Source: Eunapius fragilis
Lineage: Eukaryota; Porifera; Demospongiae; Spongillida; Spongillidae
Reading direction: 5' to 3'
DNA length: 64,000 nucleotides
Assembly (NCBI GenBank): GCA_963681505.1
Contig: OY811974.1
Coordinates: 10,844,461-10,908,460, forward strand
In this document: positions 12,758-24,834 of the stretch, piece by piece
Position numbering within the stretch: position 1 is the stretch's first letter
How the letters are laid out: each line of letters starts with the position of its first letter
Made by a program: the position numbers and the translations under genes
Notes under the pieces: model-generated
The model's input: the letters and a program-made list of their open reading frames with translations, nothing else
Told to the model about the DNA's origin: nothing
The model's database searches: none

Positions 12758-13035
12758 CTTAGCTCGCGTTTTGTTCCTGCCGTAGTGGCAACCATCAACG
12801 CCAACATGGCAAGCACGAATAATCTTGGATTTCTCCTTTGCATTTGCAATCAACCGTTTGAGACATATCTCATTCACTGCATCAGTTGCTCGGTAATACA
12901 GCAATCGTTCTTTCAGCACAAACATAGCAGCTTGCTGGCGTATTCTCCGTTTCTCGTTTGCTGTAGCTCCAACAGGATACACACGTGAATCCCGAAGGTC
13001 ACCCTCTTTACAAGAAGTGAGATAGTCAACTTACA
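12758..13035 (-). pseudogene. Ginger1/Gypsy-like integrase, N-terminal exon fragment
   Basis: A minus-strand exon reads DYLTSC..., then after a frame slip YPVGATANEKRRIRQQA, FVLKERLLYY, and IIRACHVGVDGCHYGRNKT, ending at a good donor (AAG/GTAAGT, last base 12758). The YP...RR.IR...LYY block and the His-x-His half of an HHCC zinc finger are typical of Gypsy integrases and Ginger1 transposases. The downstream DDE core is not found to its left. The fragment belongs to a different insertion from the one at 15387-18220. Confidence 0.7.
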
Positions 13036-13039
13036 CGCT

Positions 13040-14367
13040 ATACCATTTCTCGTCCGCGATATGCGAAGACATTTTCAAGCCGAACAAACAACACGTGTTA
13101 TGGCGGATAAAGTATCCTCGGGTAGGTTAAAATATTTCCCTTCTATCCGACCGGATAAAAAATACTCGCACATTTTATCCTTCCGGGTAAAATATTCGGG
13201 AGGATAAAATATGCTCAATGTGATACCGGCCCGTCTCGCTAATTATATATTATTGCACCCAACGGAAACGCCCACACCTTATATAAATATAGATACGTCC
13301 TGCTGTATTCCATGGATGATCCTTTTACGCGAACCGATCGCAATCACGGCGCGATAGAGTACCGTATGCAGTCCTGTATATTACACCTATATTGGTCGCC
13401 ACGCGTCTGCATCGACACGTGGGCAGTTTTTCACACGACTCGTATGCAGGATCTGCAAACGTCTCAGAACGAACACTTTGCTTATACGCATGATATCGCA
13501 GTCTGCATATGGCTTCGGCATATTGGTTGTCACCTGTCTGCATACATGATACATCAGGTGAACGTATGCAGAATCAGTGCACGTCATCTATTCGAATCCT
13601 TTACATTGCGTCCACGGATCTGCATAACTGAAGGTACGCAGGATCTGCATACGCCGTGTATACGCCAGTAATAATTTAAAGCGGGAAACTTTCATTCAAT
13701 TACAACTACAGTTTCAATACAAAATAAATTATCAGAGTTCTGCTGGCAGGAACAAAATCTCCAATATTTCCGAATTCTTCAAGCACCACATGTTATCCTT
13801 TTATCTGCATGGTGGAGGTCTTTAAATTCAGCACAAACCTTTACTATCTTGGAACTTGTCGAGGCTTTCAATAAAAGCACCCAGTATATAACACAATGTG
13901 CTAAATAGTAGGAAAATCAGTTGTCTTCTATTACCAAAGAAGAGGATTACCGTAACGGTAGTCACAGGCTGCCATCCCCTTGAGGTAGAGTTGTCACCAC
14001 TCATTTGGCTTTACTACAGACTGTCATTGGCTAAAAAGCTGTGGGAAATTATACGCAGATTGGACTTACTCTAACTAGACCCCTCACCTTTGGCTACAGA
14101 GACTCAATGTGCTTGCTTTATTGGCTCAAGTGTCTCCTTAAAGCTCCTGATAGTGACACCAGATACGTTATTTGTTTGTGTACATAATGTATACTCATTA
14201 CAACGTACTATGCACAATGGAAGAGGTGATCCTTGTACAGCAAGATCGCATTTAAAGGTTCTATCATGTTGAATTTCGGCTCTGCAATTAATATAAGCAT
14301 ACCCATCTACATACTGATCTTGATATCTGCACAGCTTGATACGAATCAGCATATCGATCACCATACG
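13040..14367. repeat. Region rich in CTGCATA / TATGCAG motifs
   Basis: No gene is recognised. Between 13361 and 13660 the heptamer CTGCATA or its complement TATGCAG occurs seven times, often extended to GGATCTGCATA. Three more occur at 14680-14745, on the far side of the MITE. In random sequence well under one occurrence would be expected in this length. It could be a decayed tandem array or a cluster of binding sites. Confidence 0.55.
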
Positions 14368-14637
14368 CAGGGCGGATCCAGGATTTCAGGGTTGTTAATT
14401 AATATTCATTAAAGCGAGGGAGGGGTACCTCTCCCACCCAGTCAAGGATCTGGGGCGGCCGCCAATGTTTTTTGTATTATATCATGCGCAAACACTGCAT
14501 AACGTCATGATACTGCCTAGATTTGTGTACTAATGATAATAATTAACTTATTCTTTGCGGGTTTGAAAGGAAGGGGGGGGTGGGGTTTGCAACCCGCCCC
14601 GCCCCCCCGCCCCCCCATCCCCTCTGGATCCGCCATT
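14368..14637. mobile_element. 270-bp hAT-type MITE
   Basis: The left end CAGGGCGGATCCAG and the right end (reverse complement CAATGGCGGATCCAG) form a terminal inverted repeat of about 12 bases of the kind seen in hAT MITEs. ATACG lies next to both ends (CCATACG on the left, TTGATACG on the right), so an 8-bp duplication is plausible but imperfect. There is no coding capacity. Poly-G and poly-C runs near 14573 and 14601 come from inside it. Confidence 0.5.
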
Positions 14638-15386
14638 GATACGCATACGTATATCTGCATGTGCTAAGGTGGGCAGCCTCTGCATATCTCTGCATACGGT
14701 TCTATGTCACGCAGTGAATATGCCTATACAGTATGCAGGCATCATGGGATATTGCCATTTATGGATCCTTTAAAAATCCTTTGTCATTCTTTATATCACC
14801 TTTACGATGCGTTTTCTATGATTTGACTGTTTGACATTGTAAAGCGCACACGGGAAAAAACGGGTCGAATGATGTTTAGAATTTTTAAATCTTCTGAAAG
14901 ATCGCTGTGGGATTGAACAAAAAAAGAAATCAGAGGCGTGTAATTTTTATGCATGTGATATTTGTTCTAAATGATTCCACGCGTTCTATCCCTGTGATGC
15001 CTATTACCCAGCAGAGGGGGGCGGGAGGGTAGGTATAGGAGTCTATATCCTTCGTTGAGACCATGCACCACGTGCACTGTTGCTGTTCTTATCACAGCTG
15101 ATTTTGTCTTATCCCGAAATGGACCGTTTCAGGCAGCCTATTTTCGTTCGGCGAACTGAAACAGGTTCTGCCTGAAACAATTCCTCCTTCCACCTATATG
15201 TAAACATTGAAAAGGTGATTTTCTGACAAATCAACCTCAGATGTCCCTGCAGAAGATACATCATGACAAATGATTATCACAACATTTGTTGCTGACTCAA
15301 GTAAAGTGGCAAATGATATATGTTGATTCCTGAAAATGTACATCTGCAGTTCATCATATCCGCAAAACTCATCAAATCCATGTTAC
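14638..15386. other. No recognised gene
   Basis: This is AT-rich DNA. From about 15190 it resembles 22790 onward inside the nested Ginger1 element (TAAACATTGAAAA, TTTTCTGACAAATCAAC), so that part is probably the 3' end of the Ginger1 copy that follows. Confidence 0.5.
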
Positions 15387-16927
15387 CTGTCTACAAATGC
15401 CTGAATGCAAAACTTTAATTTCTTTGAATGCTTTTCGCAACTACATATCTCATCATTTGGTCTCACTTCAGGAATGTTTGGTGACTTGAAATGCGGCAAC
15501 AAGTCCTTGGTTCAACAATATAGCATAAAGATGTGAGATCATATTCCACATGCACTGAAGAACATAATACCAACCCTGCACTCCACAAACAGTAATGGAC
15601 ATGTAGTAATATGGATCAAAAAGTTTACCTTGCCGACGTATACACCGCAGTCATAGATAATGCTTTGCATAAGAGTTGAATTCGTTGCAATGAATAATAA
15701 TTATATGAATCATGCATGAATTTTATCCATAATGCAGGCAAATAACAATATTAATCATTGCTTCCATCTCTTGTTCCAATCAATGTACTGGTTTATATTT
15801 TGCTCTAGCAGCAGGAAGTTACTTTAGATTTTTCAAAACCCATAAAATGAAAAAAATAATAAGTGCTAAAAACCACTACATCACATATAAATTGCATCAC
15901 AGCGGCAGGTTTGCCCTGAATTGTTTTAAAAGCTGAATCATAGAATGTCTATCACCTGAATAATGATTCCACAAAACTACATTATAAAAACATCAACAAA
16001 AAAAAACAGCTAGCTACCTTACAGCAAGAAACCAATGGCCTGGGATATCGCATAGCATTAGAATGTAACTGAATTTGACGATGCATTTGGTCTTAATTGG
16101 TGGAATTATTTTCATTTCAGCTTTATTAACTTCTACACCAATATTACATGTACCTCGAAAGTTGACTATATCTGGTGCCATTCTCGTCAGATAGCATTGT
16201 GAAGATGAGTTGAGGCATTTTATTGAAGTAGCAGCCAATTATTTTATTAGCAATAACATTACATCATACACGTAAAACACGTGACTTTCAGATTGCTGCC
16301 TTCCCATTACATCTTGATTTCCAAATATGAGGAAAAATAAATTGATTATCTAGAGTGAGATTCAGCGGTTTGTTGAGCTATTATAAAACTGTCAAAAATC
16401 TCCGACGTAATTCTCATTTAATAGCTCAAGAAATTCAGACACCGTTACACAGAATGCTCCTGACCTTGCTGTTATCATTGGCACTATAATGAAACAGGTG
16501 ATATTGCTTAAGCCAATGATGGAAGCTTATTATTTCTATTCAATAATTCACAGGATATTTAATTACCTACAAATACATATCCTACCATCACATTCCACAC
16601 TGAAAGAATTGGTACTTGCTATGCCGGTGATATTGTGTGACAATTTTGCAGTTTTTTCAAAATCAGAATCTTAAAATGGGGAAGGAAATAAAGACTAATA
16701 GATGTCTCACTATTGTCTGTCTCATCAGCAATGACTGATGGGGTAATGTAGCCTGTGCTTTCATTGCGGGCACAGGAAATGTAATTCATGCAGCTGATCT
16801 AATGGTGCTAAGCTGTGGTAGTAGTGATAATCCATTTCACAATTAATAGTTAATACTGTAAACGGATACATGTCCTCAACACTGCCGTTGTAATAATATA
16901 CAATGTTACAGACAACATAGCCTTAAA

Positions 16928-16952
16928 CTAAGCAGTCCTCCGGACTGCTTAG
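16928..16952. repeat. 25-bp perfect palindrome with 3-base centre
   Basis: CTAAGCAGTCC and GGACTGCTTAG flank a TCC centre. It sits just upstream of a G-rich run and the dispersed repeat at 17011. Confidence 0.8.
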
Positions 16953-17010
16953 TGAAAATTAGGGCTTAGGGCGGGGGGGGGGGGAGGGGGATCAAGGCCC
17001 GCGACGCTCC

Positions 17011-17166
17011 TCAACTTTTCACCCCCTCTCCGAATCCGCACTCAAATTGCACCCGTCCCTCCCTCCCGACACTCTTCATTGAAACTCACTAACCTCTACA
17101 CTCTTTAATAAACGCCATCTTGGCTCTAAACCGGCGCCTGCGGCGCCGTACTTGGCGCCATACTCA
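17011..17166. repeat. Dispersed GC-rich repeat, related to 46965-47091
   Basis: AATTGCACCCGTCCCTCCCT and GACACTCTTCATTGAAA are shared with 46965-47091 and its duplicate at 62168-62294. A GGCGCC-rich tail follows in both places. No coding potential or termini were recognised; it is probably a short interspersed element or MITE fragment. Confidence 0.6.
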
Positions 17167-18220
17167 ACCTCCCTAAAATATAATTAAAGGTGCAGCTTGC
17201 GCACGAGGATTCGGATAACATGCAGCAACAAGCTATATTATAGACGCACCAAAATCAAGACCCCGCCCCCCGCCCCCCGCCCGTACAAGCAACGAACTCT
17301 CTTACACCCAAAATACACAAAAGAACAAATAACAATTGCCCACTCAGATCGCACAACAGGGGCCCTCCACCACAGCGCACTTGCAAAGCCAGCGAACGAT
17401 GATACTATTAACCTCAGTGCCATGATCTTGGCCCTCCACATGCAGGGTTTCCCAAGTCTCTCCATATGATTCCCAATATTGAAAAGAATCAACGAAATTC
17501 AAAAATAGAGCCCCATTCAGGCTGTAGTCAATTTCAATAGCAGTAAAAGAATACAGGATGTCTATTTTGTAACTGTACAGAATGTTACAGTAACAGACAA
17601 CATATCGACAAGAGCCTGCAGATCTATATGCATGGGTTTCCGAAGTCTCTCCATATGCATCAGGTATGATTGATCCTTTTCCATTCCGGAATATCCAAGC
17701 AGTTTTTTCTTTTCTTAGCTCTACCAGACAGACACCCCTTAAACTGGACACCAAATATTCGGTATTAGGCCACTTTACCTTCATTAGCATAACTGACTGA
17801 AACTTCAATTTAAGACCAGTCAGCAGATATGTTTTTTTTTTTATTACATATACTTTGGTAACTAAAACCAGGGCAAACTTTCTTGTTGCCAATTTATCAC
17901 ACTTTCTTGTATCTCGTTTGGAATTGGCATACCATACTTCATCTCCAACTTTAAACTCTCCTTGCCTATTGTGTTTTCTATCATATTGCAGCCTTTCCTG
18001 GATGACCTGAGCACGCTGAATATTCTTATGAGCATTACCTCCTTTATCTCCAAGTATTTTCAAGTTCTCCATATTCCATATGATTGCCATCTTCATCTTG
18101 TCTATTTCGATTGGTATAGCTTTGATTTCACGCCATAAACAAGTTCAAAAGAAGATGATTGCACATATGGATGAGCGATAACCAAAGCAATATATTATGA
18201 TCTAAATCGCTCTCAAAATT

Positions 18221-18708
18221 CAGCTTTCCAACATCAGGAGAACTTACTTAAACAAGTATATAAATTGCTTGTGATTAAATCCCCCCGTAAGGGGGATGGT
18301 ATGCAGTGCAGCTGGTGTGCCGTACGTGATATTTCTAAGGTACTGCAGAACGTATCATTGAGCTAATTACACCACTCTCGCCTCTGGTCTGTTACTGGTA
18401 CCCTAGACCTTCCTATCAACTTTGTAAGGCACCTAATAAATGTAATTGTTTCTTTATTATGTATCGGAAGTCTCGCTAGAGACTTCCATATAGGTTTTGA
18501 CCCCGACTATGAATTTAATTAAAATCCCGCGACCCTACCGTAGCTTCGCTCTCGACGATCGGATCGTCTAACTTGTTGCGGCAATCGATCTAGAAGTCAA
18601 AACTGAGTAGTTTCGTTTTTGTTCCACGTCGTAGAACCGCGCGGTTGTCGAGAACGAAAAAAACTGCCGTCCTCGTTCCCCTTCCAAAAATAATGGGCGG
18701 GTCGTCTG
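18221..18708. other. No recognised gene
   Basis: About 490 bp lead into the (TTC)n array. The only notable element is a short imperfect hairpin around CCCCCCGTAAGGGGGA near 18283. Confidence 0.4.
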
Positions 18709-19740
18709 CTTCTTCTTCTTCTTCTTCTTCTTCTTCTTCTTCTTCTTCTTCTTCTTCTTCTTCTTCTTCTTCTTCTTCTTCTTCTTCTTCTTCTTCTTCT
18801 TCTTCTTCTTCTTCTTCTTCTTCTTCTTCTTCTTCTTCTTCTTCTTCTTCTTCTTCTTCTTCTTCTTCTTCTTCTTCTTCTTTTCTTCTTCTTCTTCTTC
18901 TTCTTCTTCTTCTTCTTCTTCTTCTTCTTCTTCTTCTTCTTCTTCTTCTTCTTCTTCTTCTTCTTCTTCTTCTTCTTCTTCTTCTTCTTCTTCTTCTTCT
19001 TCTTCTTCTTCTTCTTCTTCTTCTTCTTCTTCTTCTTCTTCTTTCTTCTTCTTCTTCTTCTTTCTTCTTCTTCTTCTTCTTCTTCTTCTTCTTCTTCTTC
19101 TTCTTCTTCTTCTTCTTCTTCTTTCTTCTTCTTCTTCTTCTTCTTCTTCTTCTTCTTCTTCTTCTTCTTCTTCTTCTTCTTCTTCTTCTTCTTCTTCTTC
19201 TTCTTCTTCTTCTTCTTCTTCTTCTTCTTCTTCTTCTTCTTCTTCTTCTTCTTCTTCTTCTTCTTCTTCTTCTTCTCTTCTTCTTCTTCTTCTTCTTCTT
19301 CTTCTTCTTCTTCTTCTTCTTCTTCTTCTTCTTCTTCTTCTTCTTCTTCTTCTTCTTCTTCTTCTTCTTCTTCTTCTTCTTCTTTCTTCTTCTTCTTCTT
19401 CTTCTTCTTCTTCTTCTTCTTCTTCTTCTTCTTCTTCTTCTTCTTCTTCTTCTTCTTCTTCTTCTTCTCTTCTTCTTCTTCTTCTTCTTCTTCTTCTTCT
19501 TCTCTTCTTCTTCTTCTTCTTCTTCTTCTTCTTCTTCTTCTTCTTTTCTTCTTCTTCTTCTTCTTCTTCTTCTTCTTCTTCTTCTTCTTCTTCTTCTTCT
19601 TCTTCTTCTTCTCTTCTTCTTCTTCTTCTTCTTCTTCTTCTTCTTCTTCTTCTTCTTCTTCTTCTTCTTCTTCTTCTTCTCTTCTTCTTCTTCTTCTTCT
19701 TCTTCTTCTTCTTCTTCTTCTTCTTCTTCTTCTTCTTCTT
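18709..19740. repeat. (TTC)n / (GAA)n array, about 1.03 kb, cut by a gap
   Basis: There are over 330 TTC units. A handful of one- or two-base slips (TTTC, CTC) change the frame, so the apparent poly-Ser, poly-Leu and poly-Phe frames are not genes. The array runs directly into Ns, so its true length is unknown. Long GAA/TTC tracts are known to form triplex structures and to block assembly. Confidence 0.97.
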
Positions 19741-19940
19741 NNNNNNNNNNNNNNNNNNNNNNNNNNNNNNNNNNNNNNNNNNNNNNNNNNNNNNNNNNNN
19801 NNNNNNNNNNNNNNNNNNNNNNNNNNNNNNNNNNNNNNNNNNNNNNNNNNNNNNNNNNNNNNNNNNNNNNNNNNNNNNNNNNNNNNNNNNNNNNNNNNNN
19901 NNNNNNNNNNNNNNNNNNNNNNNNNNNNNNNNNNNNNNNN
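19741..19940. other. Assembly gap (200 N)
   Basis: Exactly 200 Ns, a placeholder length. The left edge is the TTC array. The right edge starts inside the repeat shared with 12210-12375, so both sides are repetitive and the join is weakly supported. Confidence 1.
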
Positions 19941-20105
19941 GCACAGAAACAGCATATGCCTTAGTCGAAGTGTGCTAAATATAGGACTATTACATTTTCC
20001 CTTCTGATGAAACTTGTTTCTTTGCTTTTTACACCAGTACACTATTTGCCTGAAAAACCTATATCCCACCAACTTTCTCAGAGAGAATGTTTTTGTTTAC
20101 TTGTG
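19941..20105. repeat. Second copy of the 12210-12375 block
   Basis: It matches 12210-12375 with a few substitutions (for example TGATGAAAC against TGATAAAAC). Sequence on the two sides then diverges completely. Confidence 0.7.
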
Positions 20106-20217
20106 GTATATACCTCTGTCCATGTTGTCAGATACTCTGTCATTACCATCAGATACATGTAACAGACATTGACACCTGATAATGAACAAACCAGGTCCAT
20201 GAGCAAATGCTTGGTTA

Positions 20218-20354
20218 GGAACTACTAGCTACTTGATGGAGATTTGCTTTCTTCTTGGGCATTTATTTTTTGAAAAAGGAGGCAAGTGCCGCAATATTTA
20301 GCAACATCCTTAATCATGCCGTTCCAGTAATACCGCTCAGCTACCTTCACTTGC
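20218..20354 (-). pseudogene. Ginger1 integrase zinc-finger exon fragment
   Basis: After acceptor CAG (exon start 20354) the minus strand reads QVKVAERYYWNGMIKDVAKY, then CGTCLLFQ. This is the second half of an integrase HHCC finger (RYYW...C-x2-C). The frame stops at about 20218 without a DDE core. It is closely related to 23710-23776. It could be the N-terminal side of the copy at 15387-18220. Confidence 0.75.
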
Positions 20355-20993
20355 CTGTATATGTTAATACGAATCCATGTAGTATCCGGAAATATGTTCA
20401 TAGAAATCCAACAAAAACATTATAATATCTTACCATTTAACGTTGGTCTCATGCAATGTTGTGCTTTCAGAGAAAGTATGCTCTCAACACTTTTCTCGTG
20501 TCCTTTCCGGTTTGGTTCCGTCAAGCATATAAATGTACACTATTTATTGTTTGGTCCAGGATATTCGAAATAAAAGCGGTAGAAATCGTGCTAACGCAAT
20601 TGTTAATGAACTACTATTTCGAACCGGGTGTTATCATTTTATAGGTTATTACTATCGTGGTATTATGGTTCCAAAACGTTGATATATACAATTAACTATC
20701 TGAGCCCATTCTATAGTGATAGCGACATCCTCAGTCTGTGAATTCTGCAGATATCATATGTTAATATTCTATCTGCATGAACAATTTACATCTGTAATTC
20801 TTATGAGGAAGCTAGTACTGGGGGCTGAAAATTACACCAGGCCGGCAGTGTGAAGGGTTATGATGCTATCTATCATGCATGGGCCTTAACACGCGCGGCT
20901 TTCCCTGATGTATGGTATTGCGGAGTCAAATTAAATTTATACATGGACGCGTGCGAGGGAAATGTGTAACTCTGCCTCAATGTAAGTACAGTG
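20355..20993. other. Ligase-intron-like and unassigned sequence
   Basis: 20436-20530 (GCAATGTTGTGCTTTCAG, AAAGTATGCTC, GGTTCCGTCAAGCATA) resembles the intron of UBL-RBR copy B near 30550-30640. A degraded ligase copy may therefore once have stood here. No coding exon remains visible. Confidence 0.45.
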
Positions 20994-21672
20994 TTAGGGT
21001 TATCATGGGTGATTATGATGGTTTAGGGATAGTATGCATGCCTTAGGTAGCAGGGGGATAATCAATTTGGGTTAATATGAGTTAGTCAGTTAGGGTTAAC
21101 ATGGGTTAACCAGTTAGAGTGTATGGCGTGTTCAAATAGATCTTGCTCCTTCAGACTTTCCCATGCAATGGACTTTGAAAGTTCACCTCTAAATCTCTCC
21201 TTCTCCACTCTACCCAGTGATAATGTACTCAAAATGCCACTAGGGTGTGTAACCGATTTTCAGGTTTTGTAGGTTAATCAGTTATTCGCGATTACCTATT
21301 CGGTCGACTATGCACTTAATAGAATAGCAGGTTACCGATTGCAGAATTTCCTTTAGTCGAAATAACCGATTCTGTTTTTCTTAGTCGCGATATTCGTTTC
21401 CTTCATATGCAAAAATTGGTAGCAAATCGATTACCCCTTATAATATGCCCTTCGCTTTTCCCGCCTGTACAAAGGTATAGCAACGGGTTTTAAAAGAAAC
21501 ATTGCGATGTATAGTCGCACGTCTAGGGACCCGGCTGAAGGTAATCAGGGCCGGTGTCACGATATAGATTATCCCCCGTAACAATTGATCCTCCGGATAA
21601 TCAATTTCGGAATTGTTTATCCCCCCGGATAAATTATTCCGGAATAGTTTATCCTCCCTCGGAACAATTTAT

Positions 21673-22000
<328 letters not shown>

Positions 22001-22989
22001 GGACCTTTGCCTCTGCACAGGCCAAAGCTATAGAATGTTGTTGTGAGTGGGAATGAAATATTATGTCTAGTGCAAATACTATCTCTGGTGCAACGTACAT
22101 GCATGCTTTGTCGTGTGTGTGCGTGTGTGTGCGTGTGTGTGCTCGCGCGGGCGCGCGAATACAATAGAGCTCAAGATCTATAGATGCTGGAATATGCGGA
22201 GCTATTATATAGCCAGGAAGTTGTGCTGCGAATCACGACGGGCACATGCATGCAACATGCTAAATGAGTGAAATTACAAATCACGCCAATTTGCATTGGC
22301 CCAGTCCCTCTTGGTTGTGCGACTAGCCTTTTGAAAGTATAAAGTTATCAGCCATGTATCATTTCATTACACAAAAACACAAATAACAATCAGGGCATAA
22401 CGTTCTCCACGTAATATTTTGTTGCTTCTTCCCGTTTCATCCCTTGCTCGTTTGAAATCAAATAGATCATCAACTTCATATACATATAATAGACGCCTGA
22501 TGTGATATTATTTTTAACTCACACAATTTATATACCTCTGGATACAAAAAATTTAAGGCATGGATGTTTGCTCTGTTGCCTCCATAACCCTCATCAATGG
22601 CAATACCGTACAGATAATGCTCGACTGCGTCCACCTATTTGCATGAATAGAGTACAAATCTCATTTACCCATGCAGGGTGCAATTTAAAACTTACGTGGC
22701 AGTTATCAATAGGCCATTTTCTAAAAAGGCACTTTAGTTCACTAACGTTAATTTTTTTGAAAACCTTGTCACATCTTCCATCAATGTAAACATTGAAAAA
22801 GATAGGTTTTCTGACAAATCAACTTCAGATGTTCCTGCAGGAGATAACTCATGACATGGTTTTACAAACATTTCTGGCTGACCTCATTTTTGTGACATGT
22901 CTCAAATAAAGTGGCAAATGATATGTGTTGATCCCTGAATGTACATCTATAGTTCATCATATCCACAAAAACTCATTAAACCATGTTAC

Positions 22990-24213
22990 CTGTCAACAAA
23001 TGCCTGAATGGGCTTTTTCCAAAGCCTTAATTTCTTTGCTTGTCTTTCATAACTACATATCTCGGGGAGAGGATCAATTGGGCTCACTTCAGGAATCGGT
23101 GACTTCAAGCGTGGCAATAAGTCCTTGTATGTATATTGCTCAACTATATGAATATGTTATACTCTACATGCACTGAAGACCCTGCACTCCTTCACCATTG
23201 GTTATGAAAACCCCATTCTTAGTAAACTGTATACATGTATATGAAGAGATTATTTACAGTGCATATACTGACCCACTTTGTACATGTGTACAGCTAGGTG
23301 TACCTTGTCTACTGTAGTTTCACAACAGGCAGGACTTCTGCAGAGCACAGGTATAATATTGACTGTACAGCTTTGGCATTGATGTGGACTGATGACATTG
23401 AACCGTATGGAGACATGAACATATAAATGGGGAACTATTTGGACATTTATTATTATACCATTCTAGCAACTGCACAGCTAGCCACGAGCGAAGTTCAATG
23501 CTGTCCGTCTATATTAGAATTCAATGTGGCTGTAGTAACTGCAATACGCCAATAACTTACTGCAAAGTTCAGAGTTAATTTATTTGCAATTATACATTCT
23601 GCAAACTGTAATGGACATGTAGTAATATGGATTTATATTACGTCAAAGAGTTTACCTTGCAGACGTATACACCACAGTCATAGGTATTACTTTGCATAAG
23701 ACTAGAATTCTTTGCAATATTCAGCTACATCCTTAGTCATGCCTTTCCAGTAATACCGCTCAGCTACCTTCACTGCCTGTAATAAGAATCCATGTACACG
23801 CAGTCAGAGGAAACATTATAGATATACAGGCACTTAATATATGCAATTGATCAAATCATGTACAAGCGCTAGCAGCAGTGCATGCGGTGCTTACGTTTTA
23901 TGAACACCGAAGTGACCCCCTGCTGGATCTTTGTGGACGCTCTCGAGCAGGCGCATCTTTTCATCCATTTAATCACTCGGTACCTGCTTTGATCCTCAGC
24001 TCGCATAGACGACAACGCTTCAGTCTCATGCTTCTTCCGCCTGTTCGTCTTAAACAGAAGACCGTCATGAGTGGCAAAGTCTTCGCATTTCTTGCGATAT
24101 GCCCTTTTTGCCTCCTTATCTTTAGATTCTTCTACCCTCCGAGGCCAAGTTCGGTGCTTATCGTCTTTGCTCTCAAGGAAATGAACCATATCGTTGTATT
24201 CTTCACCATTCAT
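22990..24213 (-). pseudogene. Integrase-Ulp1 transposase of the nested Ginger1, core deleted
   Basis: Exon 24213-23895 starts MNGEEYNDMVHFLESKDD and includes YRKKCEDFATHDGLLFKTN. After a frameshift it reads MRLLESVHKDPAGGHFGVHK and ends at donor GTAAGC: the first half of an HHCC finger. Exon 23776-23656 starts VKVAERYYWKGMTKDVAEYC, the second half. It then passes straight, through a stop and frame change, into LMQSNTYDCGVYVCK, the Cys motif of a Ulp1 (C48) protease. Between these two the whole DDE core, GPY/F region and catalytic His exon are missing, so the element suffered an internal deletion there. Exon 23125-22990 (DLLPRLKSP...IQAFVDR) matches 15515-15387 in frame. The element could not have moved on its own after the deletion. 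Confidence 0.75.
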
Positions 24214-24834
24214 CTGACAGCTGCTGTGCTTTGTGTGCGGTATACAATAACTGTTCACGTGGTTATGTTTAATATATGTTTGGGATTGGGGGGAGGGGGG
24301 GGGAACTATTTCAAGGTAGGATAATCTATCCCGGAATAATCTAGCCCAGGAGGATAAATTATTCAGGAACAGACTTATCCGGGGGGATGAAATTATAGGG
24401 GGGTTAACAATTCCGTGACACCGGCGCCGCGGTATAAAGATTGGTCCGGTTGTACAGTAGTGACCCAAACCAGTCCAGCTAGAGGGTATGGGGGAACGCT
24501 GTAAGCTCCCCCATCGGGGTCTGGAGCTCCACCCCAGAAGCTATAGGTTTTTGCGTTGTATAACCTGCAAGACTTACGCCAACATAACTTCATGAAACGG
24601 AGGCAGAAATATCATATCTTAGCGCGCGCGAAGTTTTGCGTGTTATTTAATTTATCCAATAAATGAAACAAATTTCCGCGCCGCCCAAGTCAGCAATATG
24701 TCGCGCACGGCGCGCGATATCGATGGCTTTTGAGATAGTTTTTTAGACGCGTTATATTTCTTATATAGACATTGCATTATGATTTAATTTTTGCAAAGAA
24801 CATCAAACAGCGAGTGCATGCATAAACAAAGTCA

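Larger units (their letters stand above)
15387..18220 (-). pseudogene. Ginger1 transposase remnant: integrase end, GPY/F-like region, Ulp1 protease, C-terminal exon
   Basis: Read from right to left on the minus strand. Near 18220-18130 is the end of an integrase core (HPYVQSSSFELVYGVKSKL), then a frameshift to PIEIDKMKM. From about 18050 to 17750 is the C-terminal integrase region NIQRAQVIQERLQYDRKHN, GEFKVGDEVWYANSKRDTRK, KFALVLVTKVYVIKKKTYLL, in the position of the GPY/F module. At about 16200-16018 an exon ends DIPGHWFLAV, matching the catalytic His-Trp of C48 (Ulp1) proteases. At about 15684-15629 an exon carries LMQSIIYDCGVYVGK, matching the catalytic Gln and Cys. At 15515-15387 lies an exon KDLLPHFKSP...CIQAFVDR that recurs at 22990-23125. 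Ginger1 elements are described as integrase-like transposases with GPY/F and a C-terminal OTU or Ulp1 protease, which is what is seen. The copy is frameshifted and lacks the N-terminal half; 20218-20354 may be part of it, across the gap. Confidence 0.75.

Noticed and set aside
17344..18096. A host gene or an LTR retrotransposon as the source of the integrase C-terminal frame
   Set aside because: No reverse transcriptase, RNase H or LTR was seen, and Ulp1 exons follow, which favours Ginger1.
18568..20072. Frames of 439-491 codons made of poly-Glu/Lys/Arg or poly-Ser/Leu/Phe
   Set aside because: They are the (TTC)n array in six frames, running through the N gap.
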